NCBI RefSeq assembly: GCF_000373245.1
Contig: NZ_KB890739.1
Coordinates: forward strand, 845,099-909,098
Direction of reading: 5' to 3'
Origin: Echinicola pacifica DSM 19836
Lineage (GTDB): Bacteria; Bacteroidota; Bacteroidia; Cytophagales; Cyclobacteriaceae
DNA: 64,000 bases
Shown: one piece after another, positions 18,213 through 26,378 of the stretch
Layout of the letters: the number at the start of each line of letters is the position of its first letter
Numbering within the stretch: position 1 is the stretch's first letter
The notes under the pieces: model-generated
The model's input: the letters and a program-made list of their open reading frames with translations, nothing else
Told to the model about the DNA's origin: nothing
The model's database searches: none
Translations under genes and position numbers: made by a program

Positions 18213-19256
18213 ATGATTATTGAAAACCTAATTATCAAAAAGTCAATAAATCAGCAGTCCCACGTGCCGAAATATCGTCAGCTAGCCAACTATATTATTC
18301 AGGCTATCGAGAATGGGGAGATTCAAATAGGTGAAAAATTACCCTCTATAAGTGAGCTGCAGGCAGAGACTGGCCTTGCAAGGGACACGATCGTGAAGTC
18401 ATTTACCTTCCTGCGGGAAAAGAAGATCGTCACTTCCGTGATGAGCAAAGGATTCTATGTCGCCAGAAATGTAAATCAGGCCAAGAGCAAGCTGCTGATC
18501 ATCATGAATAAACTCAGTAGTTATAAACTAAAAATATACCATTCTTTTGTGGATGCCTTAGGTGGGAATTACCAGGTGGATCTGAGAGTTCATCATTGCA
18601 ATGGCGCATATCTTCGGGATATTTTGGAAGAGCAGCTTCATGTGTATGACTATTTTGTGGTTATGCCACATTTTAGTGGGTCCACTGAGGACAACGAAGC
18701 CATTATAGATTATTTGCGAAATATGCCCTCAGAAAAGCTGCTGCTCATGGACAAGCTGCTGCCGGATATGCCCGATGCCATGCCCTGCATTTATCAGGAT
18801 TTTGGTCGGGACATATATTCGGCTTTGAAAGAGGGCAGACAAAAGCTGAAGGAATATGATAATATCACTTTAGTATTTCCAGAAAACCCTATTTATCCTT
18901 ATCCAGAGGAGATCAAACATGGTTTTATCGAGTTTTGTGAGCAGTTTGGCTGTCAGTACGAGATCATAGATAAGATTTATGATCATATGGAATTCCGGGC
19001 AAATGATGCCTATATTATCATCGATGAGGAAGACCTGATCAGATTCTTGCAGCAGGCCAAGGACCTCAAGCTTAAGCTGGGCAGGGATATAGGGGTGATT
19101 TCCTATAATGACACCTCGCTAAAAGAGGTCTTGGGCATCTCCGTTATGACGACGGATTTTGAGGTGATGGCCGACTCTGCCGCCTATATGATCAAGAAGA
19201 AGAAGACGGAAACCGTTCAAAATTATTTCAGCTTCATCGATAGAGGAAGTATCTGA
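18213..19256 (+). CDS. GntR-family transcriptional regulator with periplasmic-binding-protein-like C-terminus
   Basis: Cytoplasmic repressor or activator of 347 residues. The N-terminal winged helix (~18-85) has the GntR pattern: YRQLANYIIQAIENGEIQIGEKLPS, then SELQAETGLARDTIVKSFTFL, then KGFYV. The remainder (~90-347) resembles a LacI/periplasmic-binding-protein fold, with short strands such as KLLIIMNK, NITLVFPEN and DIGVISYNDTS, consistent with binding a sugar effector. GntR proteins of this build govern monosaccharide use in Bacteroidota, so this one probably senses a product of the enzymes encoded 35 bp downstream. It differs from the HTCS proteins, which sense oligosaccharides in the periplasm. 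Effector unknown. Confidence 0.85.
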   Translation: MIIENLIIKKSINQQSHVPKYRQLANYIIQAIENGEIQIGEKLPSISELQAETGLARDTIVKSFTFLREKKIVTSVMSKGFYVARNVNQAKSKLLIIMNKLSSYKLKIYHSFVDALGGNYQVDLRVHHCNGAYLRDILEEQLHVYDYFVVMPHFSGSTEDNEAIIDYLRNMPSEKLLLMDKLLPDMPDAMPCIYQDFGRDIYSALKEGRQKLKEYDNITLVFPENPIYPYPEEIKHGFIEFCEQFGCQYEIIDKIYDHMEFRANDAYIIIDEEDLIRFLQQAKDLKLKLGRDIGVISYNDTSLKEVLGISVMTTDFEVMADSAAYMIKKKKTETVQNYFSFIDRGSI

Positions 19257-19291
19257 TCCAAGCTCACTGAGCCAAAATAGCCAATAATAGT

Positions 19292-20782
19292 ATGAGAAAT
19301 AGCCTATTCCTAGTTTTTGGATGGATGGTGATCACTCTGGGCTCTTGCAGCAATAAGCCGCAAAAAGCAGCCATAGTGGAGCCAGTCAAGCCTCCTAATG
19401 TGCTTTTTATCGCCGTAGATGACCTCAATAACTGGTTGGGAAGCATGAATAATTATTCCAATACCAAAACTCCCAATTTGGATAAATTAGCCGCACAAGG
19501 GGTATTATTCACCAACGCTCATTGTCAAGCGCCCCTATGCGGTCCTTCCAGGGCTTCCATCATGACGGGCTTGCGGCCTTCCAGCACTGGCATATATGGG
19601 ATGATCGAGGATGACAAGATCCGCTCTGATAATCCCACAACGCAGGAATTAACCTTCCTGCCCGAATACTTTAAGGAGCAGGGGTATTATACCATGGGGG
19701 TAGGGAAATTATTTCATTCCCATGCGCCAGAGGGAGTTTTTGATGAGTCTGGTGGCAGGGTAAAGGGCTTTGGTCCACTGCCTGATAAGCGATTTGTATG
19801 GGATGGGTTTGGAGATTCTGATCGGGAGAATTATGGGCGGACCAGCACGGACTGGGGGGCTTTTCCGGAAGCCGATTCCCTGATGCCCGATCACCAGTCT
19901 GTGGATTGGGTGATAGAGCGCTTGCAGCGAAATTACGACCAACCTTTTTTTATGGGCATGGGCTTCTTACGTCCACATGTGCCTTTGTACGTTCCTCAAA
20001 AGTGGTTTGACCTTCATCCCCTGGATAGTATTCAGGTGCCTCCCTATCTCGCCAATGACCTCGATGATGTGCCGCCGGTGGCATTACAGATCAATGATCT
20101 GCCCATGATGCCTTCCACTGAATGGGCGAAGGATTCCGGCGAATGGAAAAAAATTATACAGGCTTATCTCGCCTGTGTGAGCTATGTAGATTACGAAATC
20201 GGGCGACTGATGCAGGCCTTGAAGACTAGCGAATACGCCGATAATACGGTGATTGTATTATGGTCTGACCATGGGTATAGGCTAGGGGAAAAGGGGACTT
20301 TTGCCAAGCATGCCTTATGGGATCCTGCTACCAAGGCTCCACTGATGTTTTCGGGGGGCACAGTCCCCAAAGGCAAGGTAATCGACACGCCAGTAGAGAT
20401 GCTTTCTATCTATCCTACTCTTCTCGAGCTCTGTGGGCTTCCAGCCAATAAGAATAACGAAGGCCGAAGCCTGATCCCCTTAATACAGGGTAGGAAAGAA
20501 ATAGAGGAGCCTGTGGCCATCACCACTTATGGGATGAATAACCATGCCGTAAGGGCTCAGGATTATCGATATATCCACTATGAGGACGGTACAGAGGAAT
20601 TATATGATTTGGCTAAAGACCCCAATGAATGGGATAATCAAGCGGATAATCCTCAGTATTCTGAAGTCAAAAGCCGTCTGAAAAGTCACCTTCCCAGCCT
20701 AAATGCACAGTGGGACAAAAATTCTTCCTATACTTTTCAGCCTTATTTCGTGGAGCAAAAAGCCCGCACGAGCCAAGAATAG
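19292..20782 (+). CDS. Family S1 sulfatase, iduronate-2-sulfatase-like lipoprotein
   Basis: Removes sulfate ester groups from sugars outside the cytoplasm. The 496-residue product has a lipoprotein signal ending at Cys19. The sulfatase signature CGPSRASIMTG starts at Cys83, which must be converted to formylglycine; metal ligands include Asp43-Asp44 (AVDDLN) and Asp326-His327 (WSDHGYRLGEKG). The DDLNNWLG, MGVGKLFH and GEKGTFAKHALWD segments resemble iduronate-2-sulfatase and the S1_7 group. That suggests a 2-O-sulfated uronic acid or similar sugar, as in dermatan sulfate, heparin or ulvan. The subfamily is judged from memory. It is the second gene of the GntR operon. Confidence 0.88.
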   Translation: MRNSLFLVFGWMVITLGSCSNKPQKAAIVEPVKPPNVLFIAVDDLNNWLGSMNNYSNTKTPNLDKLAAQGVLFTNAHCQAPLCGPSRASIMTGLRPSSTGIYGMIEDDKIRSDNPTTQELTFLPEYFKEQGYYTMGVGKLFHSHAPEGVFDESGGRVKGFGPLPDKRFVWDGFGDSDRENYGRTSTDWGAFPEADSLMPDHQSVDWVIERLQRNYDQPFFMGMGFLRPHVPLYVPQKWFDLHPLDSIQVPPYLANDLDDVPPVALQINDLPMMPSTEWAKDSGEWKKIIQAYLACVSYVDYEIGRLMQALKTSEYADNTVIVLWSDHGYRLGEKGTFAKHALWDPATKAPLMFSGGTVPKGKVIDTPVEMLSIYPTLLELCGLPANKNNEGRSLIPLIQGRKEIEEPVAITTYGMNNHAVRAQDYRYIHYEDGTEELYDLAKDPNEWDNQADNPQYSEVKSRLKSHLPSLNAQWDKNSSYTFQPYFVEQKARTSQE

Positions 20783-20788
20783 TCCTGA

Positions 20789-20819
20789 GGGAATGAAGCT
20801 TTGAAAGCTTCGGATTCCT
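20789..20819 (+). other. Stem-loop between sulfatase and GH3 genes
   Basis: GGGAATGAAGCT (20789-20800) folds with AGCTTC (20806-20811) and, after a two-base bulge, ATTCCT (20814-20819), giving a 6-bp inner and 6-bp outer stem. No T tract follows, so termination is unlikely; a processing or mRNA-stability hairpin within the operon is possible. Confidence 0.45.
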
Positions 20820-20867
20820 GATACCAATTATTTGCATTCTGCCATTATAATTACACCATTTATTGAT

Positions 20868-23126
20868 ATGATTTTCAAAATTCTACCACTATTCATAGGT
20901 TTAACTTGCATGACGGTATATAGTCAGGCGCAGCAGCCCAAAAGTACCACCGCAGACCTGGCGATAGACCAACAGGTAAAGGAACTATTGCAGCAGATGA
21001 CCTTAGAGGAAAAGGTAGCCCAGATGAGGATGTTTCATGCGCAGATAGGAGTAGAGCTTAGTGAGGAGGATGAGCTGGTTCTTTCTGATGTGGTGACTGA
21101 GAAATTAAAATTAGGCATTGGAGGCATCAAGAACCCTGGGGAGCACCTTTCTCCTGAGCGGGCGGCCCTGCTGAACAATAAGCTTCAAAGACGAATCATC
21201 GAAAGCAACCGCCTTGGAATTCCGGGTTTTTTCGTCACCGAATCCTACAACGGGGTGGATGCTGAGGGCTGCACCAGTTTTGGTCGGCCGATCAATATGG
21301 CGGCGACTTTTAACCGGGATCTTGTCAAAAGAGTGTATGATGCGGTAGGCCGGGAGGCGAGGCTTCGAGGGCTGCACCTGACCCATTCGCCGGAGGCGGA
21401 TATTGTGAGAGATCCGAGATTTGGACGCATGAGTGAGGCTTTTAGCGAAGATACTTACCTCACCACCGAGATGATCATCAGTGCCATTACGGGCTTGCAA
21501 GGGGATTATATAGGTTTGAAATCCACGCATATCGGTGCAGTGGCTAAGCATTTTGCGGGCTATGCGCAGGTGTCTGGAGGAACCAACTTTGCCGCTATTG
21601 AGATATCTCCCCGGACGCTGATAGATGAGATATTCCCACCCTTCAAAGCTGCCGTGCAGCAGGCAAATACCCTCGGTGTGATGGCCTCCCATGGGGATCT
21701 GAATGGCATCGCCAGCCATGCCAACCCCTGGTTACTGACTGAGGTCCTCCGAAATCAATGGGGATTCCAGGGCTATGTCGTTTCTGATGCAAATGATATT
21801 GGAAGATTATATTATTTTATGAAAGTAGCCGAATCTCCCGAAGACGCGGCCATTTTAGGCCTCAAAGCTGGCGTGGATGTGGATTTGTATGCTGAAGATG
21901 CTTACTCCCTTCTGCCGAAGCTGGCCAGGGAGGATCCCTCATTGATGGAGTATATCGATCAGTCGGCAGGGAGAGTGCTTCGCACGAAATTTATTTTGGG
22001 ATTATTTGATGATCCCTATATCGATATAGAGGCGGTCAGTGATCAGGTACGCACAGAGGAATACCTGGACTTGGCTAAACAAGCAGATATGGAGTCCATT
22101 GTCTTATTGAAAAATTCAGAAGTCCTTCCCCTTTCTACGGCTAAGGCCACTAAAATAGCCTTGGTGGGACCCTTATTAGGGGAGAAGGATGAGGAAGAAT
22201 TCTCCTCTATTGCAGGCAATAAAATAAGCTTTATCACCGAAAAGGGCTTTGAGCTTACCAATGGCGAGGGGGGAGTACCCGAATTACTTTCGGAGGCAGA
22301 GCAAAGAGAAGGAATTGAGCGTATCCTTGCTGCAGCGCAGCAGGCGGAGGTCATAATGGCTTTTGTGGGAGGTGATGAGTTCACCGCCAAGGAGGGCTTT
22401 TTTAATAATGCACTCGGCGATCGGGAGAATATCGATCCAGTGGGCTTACAGGATGAGCTGATCCTCGAACTTAAGAAATTAGGGAAGCCTCTAATCATTG
22501 TGCTGAAGCATCGCCGGACGCTTTCTATAAATACAATTGCCGAAAATGCAGATGCGATCCTGGACTGCTGGGACCTGAGTGAGATGGGGAATTATGCCTT
22601 GGCAGAAGTGGTTTTTGGGATGGATAATCCCTCAGGTAAGCTTCCTGTGACAGTTCCACGCTCCATTGGCCAGCTGCCATATCATTATAGCCAAAAAGAA
22701 ATAAACGCTAAGAAAGGCTATCTTTTTGCAGAAAACTCACCTTTATATCCCTTTGGTTTTGGCTTAAGTTATACGGTGTTTGACTATTCGCAAATTACCT
22801 TATCGGATACCCTGATGTCGGTGGATAAGCCGATCACCGCCACCATCACCCTGACCAATTCGGGAAGTGTAAAGGGCAAAGAAACTGTCCAGCTATACCT
22901 CAAAGACCTATATGGAACGGTGGTGAGGCCGATGCAAGAGCTAAAGGGATTTGAAAAAGTGGAGCTAGAGCCTGGTCAATCCAAGCAGCTGAGCTTTACC
23001 ATCCTGCCGGAATTGCTGGAATATACCGGCTTGGATATGAAAACCAATTCCGGCAAAGGTGAGGTGGAGATCAGAATCGGCAGCTCCAGCGCAAGCTTCA
23101 GCAGTAGCCGTTTCCGCTTTCAATAA
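20868..23126 (+). CDS. Glycoside hydrolase family 3 exo-glycosidase
   Basis: Exported beta-glycosidase (beta-xylosidase or beta-glucosidase class) of 752 residues. Signal peptide 1-22 (ending YSQAQ), GH3 barrel with KHFAGY and nucleophile Asp307 in VVSDAND, alpha/beta sandwich with NPSGKLPVT and PRSIGQ, and a C-terminal fibronectin-III-like domain (LYPFGFGLSYT onward). The usual MNGRPL loop reads LKHRRTL and the usual W..G.EGG loop reads CWDLSEMGN, so substrate contacts may differ from common beta-glucosidases. A TTG at 20832 would extend the frame, but ATG 20868 gives the signal peptide. It lies between the sulfatase and the GH2-like gene, so it probably acts after desulfation. Confidence 0.9.
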   Translation: MIFKILPLFIGLTCMTVYSQAQQPKSTTADLAIDQQVKELLQQMTLEEKVAQMRMFHAQIGVELSEEDELVLSDVVTEKLKLGIGGIKNPGEHLSPERAALLNNKLQRRIIESNRLGIPGFFVTESYNGVDAEGCTSFGRPINMAATFNRDLVKRVYDAVGREARLRGLHLTHSPEADIVRDPRFGRMSEAFSEDTYLTTEMIISAITGLQGDYIGLKSTHIGAVAKHFAGYAQVSGGTNFAAIEISPRTLIDEIFPPFKAAVQQANTLGVMASHGDLNGIASHANPWLLTEVLRNQWGFQGYVVSDANDIGRLYYFMKVAESPEDAAILGLKAGVDVDLYAEDAYSLLPKLAREDPSLMEYIDQSAGRVLRTKFILGLFDDPYIDIEAVSDQVRTEEYLDLAKQADMESIVLLKNSEVLPLSTAKATKIALVGPLLGEKDEEEFSSIAGNKISFITEKGFELTNGEGGVPELLSEAEQREGIERILAAAQQAEVIMAFVGGDEFTAKEGFFNNALGDRENIDPVGLQDELILELKKLGKPLIIVLKHRRTLSINTIAENADAILDCWDLSEMGNYALAEVVFGMDNPSGKLPVTVPRSIGQLPYHYSQKEINAKKGYLFAENSPLYPFGFGLSYTVFDYSQITLSDTLMSVDKPITATITLTNSGSVKGKETVQLYLKDLYGTVVRPMQELKGFEKVELEPGQSKQLSFTILPELLEYTGLDMKTNSGKGEVEIRIGSSSASFSSSRFRFQ

Positions 23127-23186
23127 GATATTGGATAAAGAGGAATCTGCTTCTTGTTCTATTATAATTAATGATAATAATTATCA

Positions 23187-26063
23187 ATGAATACATGGGT
23201 TATTAGCACGGTAAAAATGGTAGAGTTCACGCAAAAAAACATTGTATTATTTATTGTCGCCTGCTTTTTTAGCCTGGCGATACAGGCTCAGAAAATAGTT
23301 TTCCTCTCTGGGGAGGACGCCAGTACTGCCGTGGATTGGGAGTTTATGATTAGCGAGGGTCGCAATAGTGGTTTTTGGACCAGCATCCCTGTTCCATCCA
23401 ACTGGGAGGCTGAGGGCTTTGGGTATTACCTCTATGGAATGGATCAAATGGATAATCGCGCCTTACCAATAGGCTATTATAAACATTCCTTTGACTGGGT
23501 AAAACAAGATAGGCATCGGTATTTTATTGTTTTCCAGGCCGTGATGACCGATACCAAACTTAGCCTTAATGGCAAGGAGATTGGTTTTCATCAAGGAGGG
23601 TTTACAGAATTTAAATTCGAGATTACAGATTATATACAGTCAGGGAAAAACCTTCTGGAGGTGGAGGTAAATAGTTCTTCCACCAATGCATCTCTGGTAG
23701 AGGCCGAGCGCTATGCCGATTATTGGATGTTTAGCGGGATTTTTCGCCCCGTATATATTCAGGAGGTTCCTAGGGAGTATATAGAGCAGGTGGCGATAGA
23801 TGCCAGGATGACGGGAGACCTAAAGATGTGGGTATATAGCAATGGCAATGATCATCGCGAAGCCAGCAGCCTATATGCTCAGGTATATGATGCAGCTGGA
23901 AAAAGGGTGGGTGATCCATTTTCGCAAGAGATCAGTGGCGAAAAAACCTTACTATCTGCCCATATTCCCGAAGTGGAGTTGTGGTCTCATGAATTTCCAC
24001 ATCTCTATACGATGGAGGTGCAGCTACGGAAGGAGGATAAGGTTCTTCATACCTATCAGCAAAAGTTTGGGTTTAGAACCTTTGAAGTGCGAGATCATGA
24101 TGGGTTTTATCTGAATGGCAAACGCATACTACTGAAAGGTGCAAGTCTGAATAGTTTTCGTCCAGAGACAGGACGAGCACTTTCTAAGGCCGATATGGAG
24201 GAGAATTTACACTTGATGAAAGAACTAAATTTCAATTGTGTGAGGGCTTCCCATTATCCGGCGGATGCCTATTTTTTGGAGTTATGTGATTCTCTGGGGA
24301 TGATGGCAATGGTGGAGACCACTGGCTGGTATCGCCCGCTGGAGACAAACATAGGTAGTCAGCTGGTGGAAGAAATGGTGCGCCGGGATGTCAATCACCC
24401 CTCGGTGGTACTATGGAGTAATGGCAATCATATGGCTCATAACCCGGCCCTTGACCCAGTATTTTTCAAATGGGATATTCAAGAACGAAGACCTTTAAAA
24501 AATGAGGCTAAAAGCAACGATATTTTCGCGAATTATCAGCCGGATTGGGATATTATCAACACCACTTATTACCCGAATTTCGCTACCATTAAGAAAAACC
24601 TCTTCGAGGAAAATCATATTTATCTACCTAATGAAACCCTTCATGCCTTATACGATGGGGGTGGGGGAGCAAATCTTAAGACCTATTGGGACTTATTCGA
24701 ACAATCTAAAGTAGGTGGCGGACTGATGATCTGGGCACTATTTGATGAAGGCCTGATGCGGACAGATATGGCTTATACCGCCGACAATCAACAAAACAAA
24801 GCGGCAGATGGAATCCTGGGTCCTCACGGGGAAAAAGAGGGAAGCTACTATGCTGTGCGAGAAATTTGGTCCCCAGTCCAGATAGCCCTTGAGCGGTTGG
24901 GAGAGGACTTCGAAGGAGAAGTCAGCGTAGAAAATAAATTCACCTTCACCGACCTTAATCAGTGTACTCTGATATGGAAACTAATCAATTTTGCTAATCC
25001 TGACGGAAGTCTTAATGGTCACAGAGCTGTGGCTGAGGGGATGATAGAAGCTTCCTTACCCGCAGGAGAGACCGGGAAGTTATCAATCAATCTTCCCTCA
25101 TCTTTTATTCATCAGGATGCCTTGGCCATAGAGGTGTATGATCCGCATGGACTGCTGGTATATGAAAAGAGATTACCAATCAGCAGTTCCAACCGGCCAC
25201 GGTTTAGAGCATCGGTAATGGAACCGTTTACCCAGGATCCGGGCAATAATTTTTCCTTCCATCGGGGAGATTTGGAGCTTACTTTTGACTCAGCTTCGGG
25301 ACTATTGGAATCCGTAAGCACTCATGGGAAGACCTCAGGCATAAATAATTTTCCCTACCTCGCTTTTGAGGCGGCAGACAGCACATTAGTCAATGATATA
25401 TCCACTTCTAACGCTGCCAAAATCAGTCAGGATGGAGATAAGTGGATTATAGAATCCACCCATTCCCGTGGATTTGATTACCTAAGGTGGGAGCTGAATG
25501 CAGGTGGCGAAATCACCCTTGATTATGCCTATACACTCAATGAAGGCGCATATCATTATGCGGGTATTGGTATGGAGGTGCCAGCAAAGGAGGTGCTTCG
25601 CAAGCGATGGCTGGGTGAAGGACCTGCTAGAATTTGGAAAAACCGTAGTCAGGGTGGATTATGGGATGTCTATGCCTTGGAAAAGCAGGTGAATGTGCCT
25701 GGGCTTATTTATAATTCAATAGAATTTGAAGGCTTTTTTGCGCCTTGGAACTGGGCAGTATTTTATTTAGAAAATAATGTGAATTTAGGCTTTTTAAATA
25801 ATTCGGACCTTACCCTTGGTGTTCTCAACCCTGTCAATGGTCCCAATCATAAGTTTGCCAATGGGTATTATCCGAAAAGGGAGGGGTTTTTCTTTTTCGA
25901 TTTTATCTCCCCTGTGGGGTCCAAGTGGAAAGCTGCCTCGGAATTTGGACCAGACGCTCAGCCTAGCTGGATCAAAGGGCAAATAAAAGGATCTGTTTCC
26001 TTATTTATCAATTGGAATAGAGCCTCGGAAAAGGCCAAAAGAGTGGATGTAGAAATTGAATAG
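23187..26063 (+). CDS. GH2-like protein with His at the acid/base Glu position
   Basis: Exported protein of 958 residues with GH2 architecture: signal peptide, sugar-binding jelly-roll (~35-195), immunoglobulin-like domain (~200-300), TIM barrel (~305-560) and C-terminal sandwich domains. The barrel aligns well with Bacteroidota GH2 enzymes (RRDVNHPSVVLWSNGN, LHALYDGG, DGILGPHGEKEGSYYAVREIWSPV). The nucleophile is probably Glu483 in LPNETLHALYDGG. The acid/base, normally Glu in a GNE motif, is His415 (SNGNHMAHN; codon CAT at 24429-24431). The enzyme may be inactive, binding-only or mechanistically altered. ATG 23217 is an alternative start giving a shorter signal peptide. It is last in the GntR operon. 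Confidence 0.82.
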   Translation: MNTWVISTVKMVEFTQKNIVLFIVACFFSLAIQAQKIVFLSGEDASTAVDWEFMISEGRNSGFWTSIPVPSNWEAEGFGYYLYGMDQMDNRALPIGYYKHSFDWVKQDRHRYFIVFQAVMTDTKLSLNGKEIGFHQGGFTEFKFEITDYIQSGKNLLEVEVNSSSTNASLVEAERYADYWMFSGIFRPVYIQEVPREYIEQVAIDARMTGDLKMWVYSNGNDHREASSLYAQVYDAAGKRVGDPFSQEISGEKTLLSAHIPEVELWSHEFPHLYTMEVQLRKEDKVLHTYQQKFGFRTFEVRDHDGFYLNGKRILLKGASLNSFRPETGRALSKADMEENLHLMKELNFNCVRASHYPADAYFLELCDSLGMMAMVETTGWYRPLETNIGSQLVEEMVRRDVNHPSVVLWSNGNHMAHNPALDPVFFKWDIQERRPLKNEAKSNDIFANYQPDWDIINTTYYPNFATIKKNLFEENHIYLPNETLHALYDGGGGANLKTYWDLFEQSKVGGGLMIWALFDEGLMRTDMAYTADNQQNKAADGILGPHGEKEGSYYAVREIWSPVQIALERLGEDFEGEVSVENKFTFTDLNQCTLIWKLINFANPDGSLNGHRAVAEGMIEASLPAGETGKLSINLPSSFIHQDALAIEVYDPHGLLVYEKRLPISSSNRPRFRASVMEPFTQDPGNNFSFHRGDLELTFDSASGLLESVSTHGKTSGINNFPYLAFEAADSTLVNDISTSNAAKISQDGDKWIIESTHSRGFDYLRWELNAGGEITLDYAYTLNEGAYHYAGIGMEVPAKEVLRKRWLGEGPARIWKNRSQGGLWDVYALEKQVNVPGLIYNSIEFEGFFAPWNWAVFYLENNVNLGFLNNSDLTLGVLNPVNGPNHKFANGYYPKREGFFFFDFISPVGSKWKAASEFGPDAQPSWIKGQIKGSVSLFINWNRASEKAKRVDVEIE

Positions 26064-26378
26064 AGTTTTTTTACGATTTTTTATAATACTAAAAGTCATA
26101 TCTCTGGGATAAAAGAGTAATAGTCGTGTTTATACTCTTTTTGGAGGAATAAATTGGACGATAAGACCATTTTTTGGGACATTTTTTTTGTGTGAAACCT
26201 CCAATTTAGTGAGACCGACTGAAGCCCTTCATGGGCATTTATAAGGTATAAATCATCCTATACTCATTAACCAATAGCCAATGTACCAGTCTGCATTAAT
26301 CTAAAGTCCCTTGCCCTGGCAATTACTGGGAAGGGCTTCATTTAAGCAAAATCAATTAAAATCAAAAACACCCAAAAT
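26064..26378. other. Intergenic region before SusC4
   Basis: The 315 bp are AT-rich, with no terminator of the usual form after the GH2-like gene. AAGTCCCTTGCCC near 26303 and GGGAAGGGCTT near 26329 can pair with small bulges, making a leader hairpin just before SusC4. No gene was seen. Confidence 0.4.
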
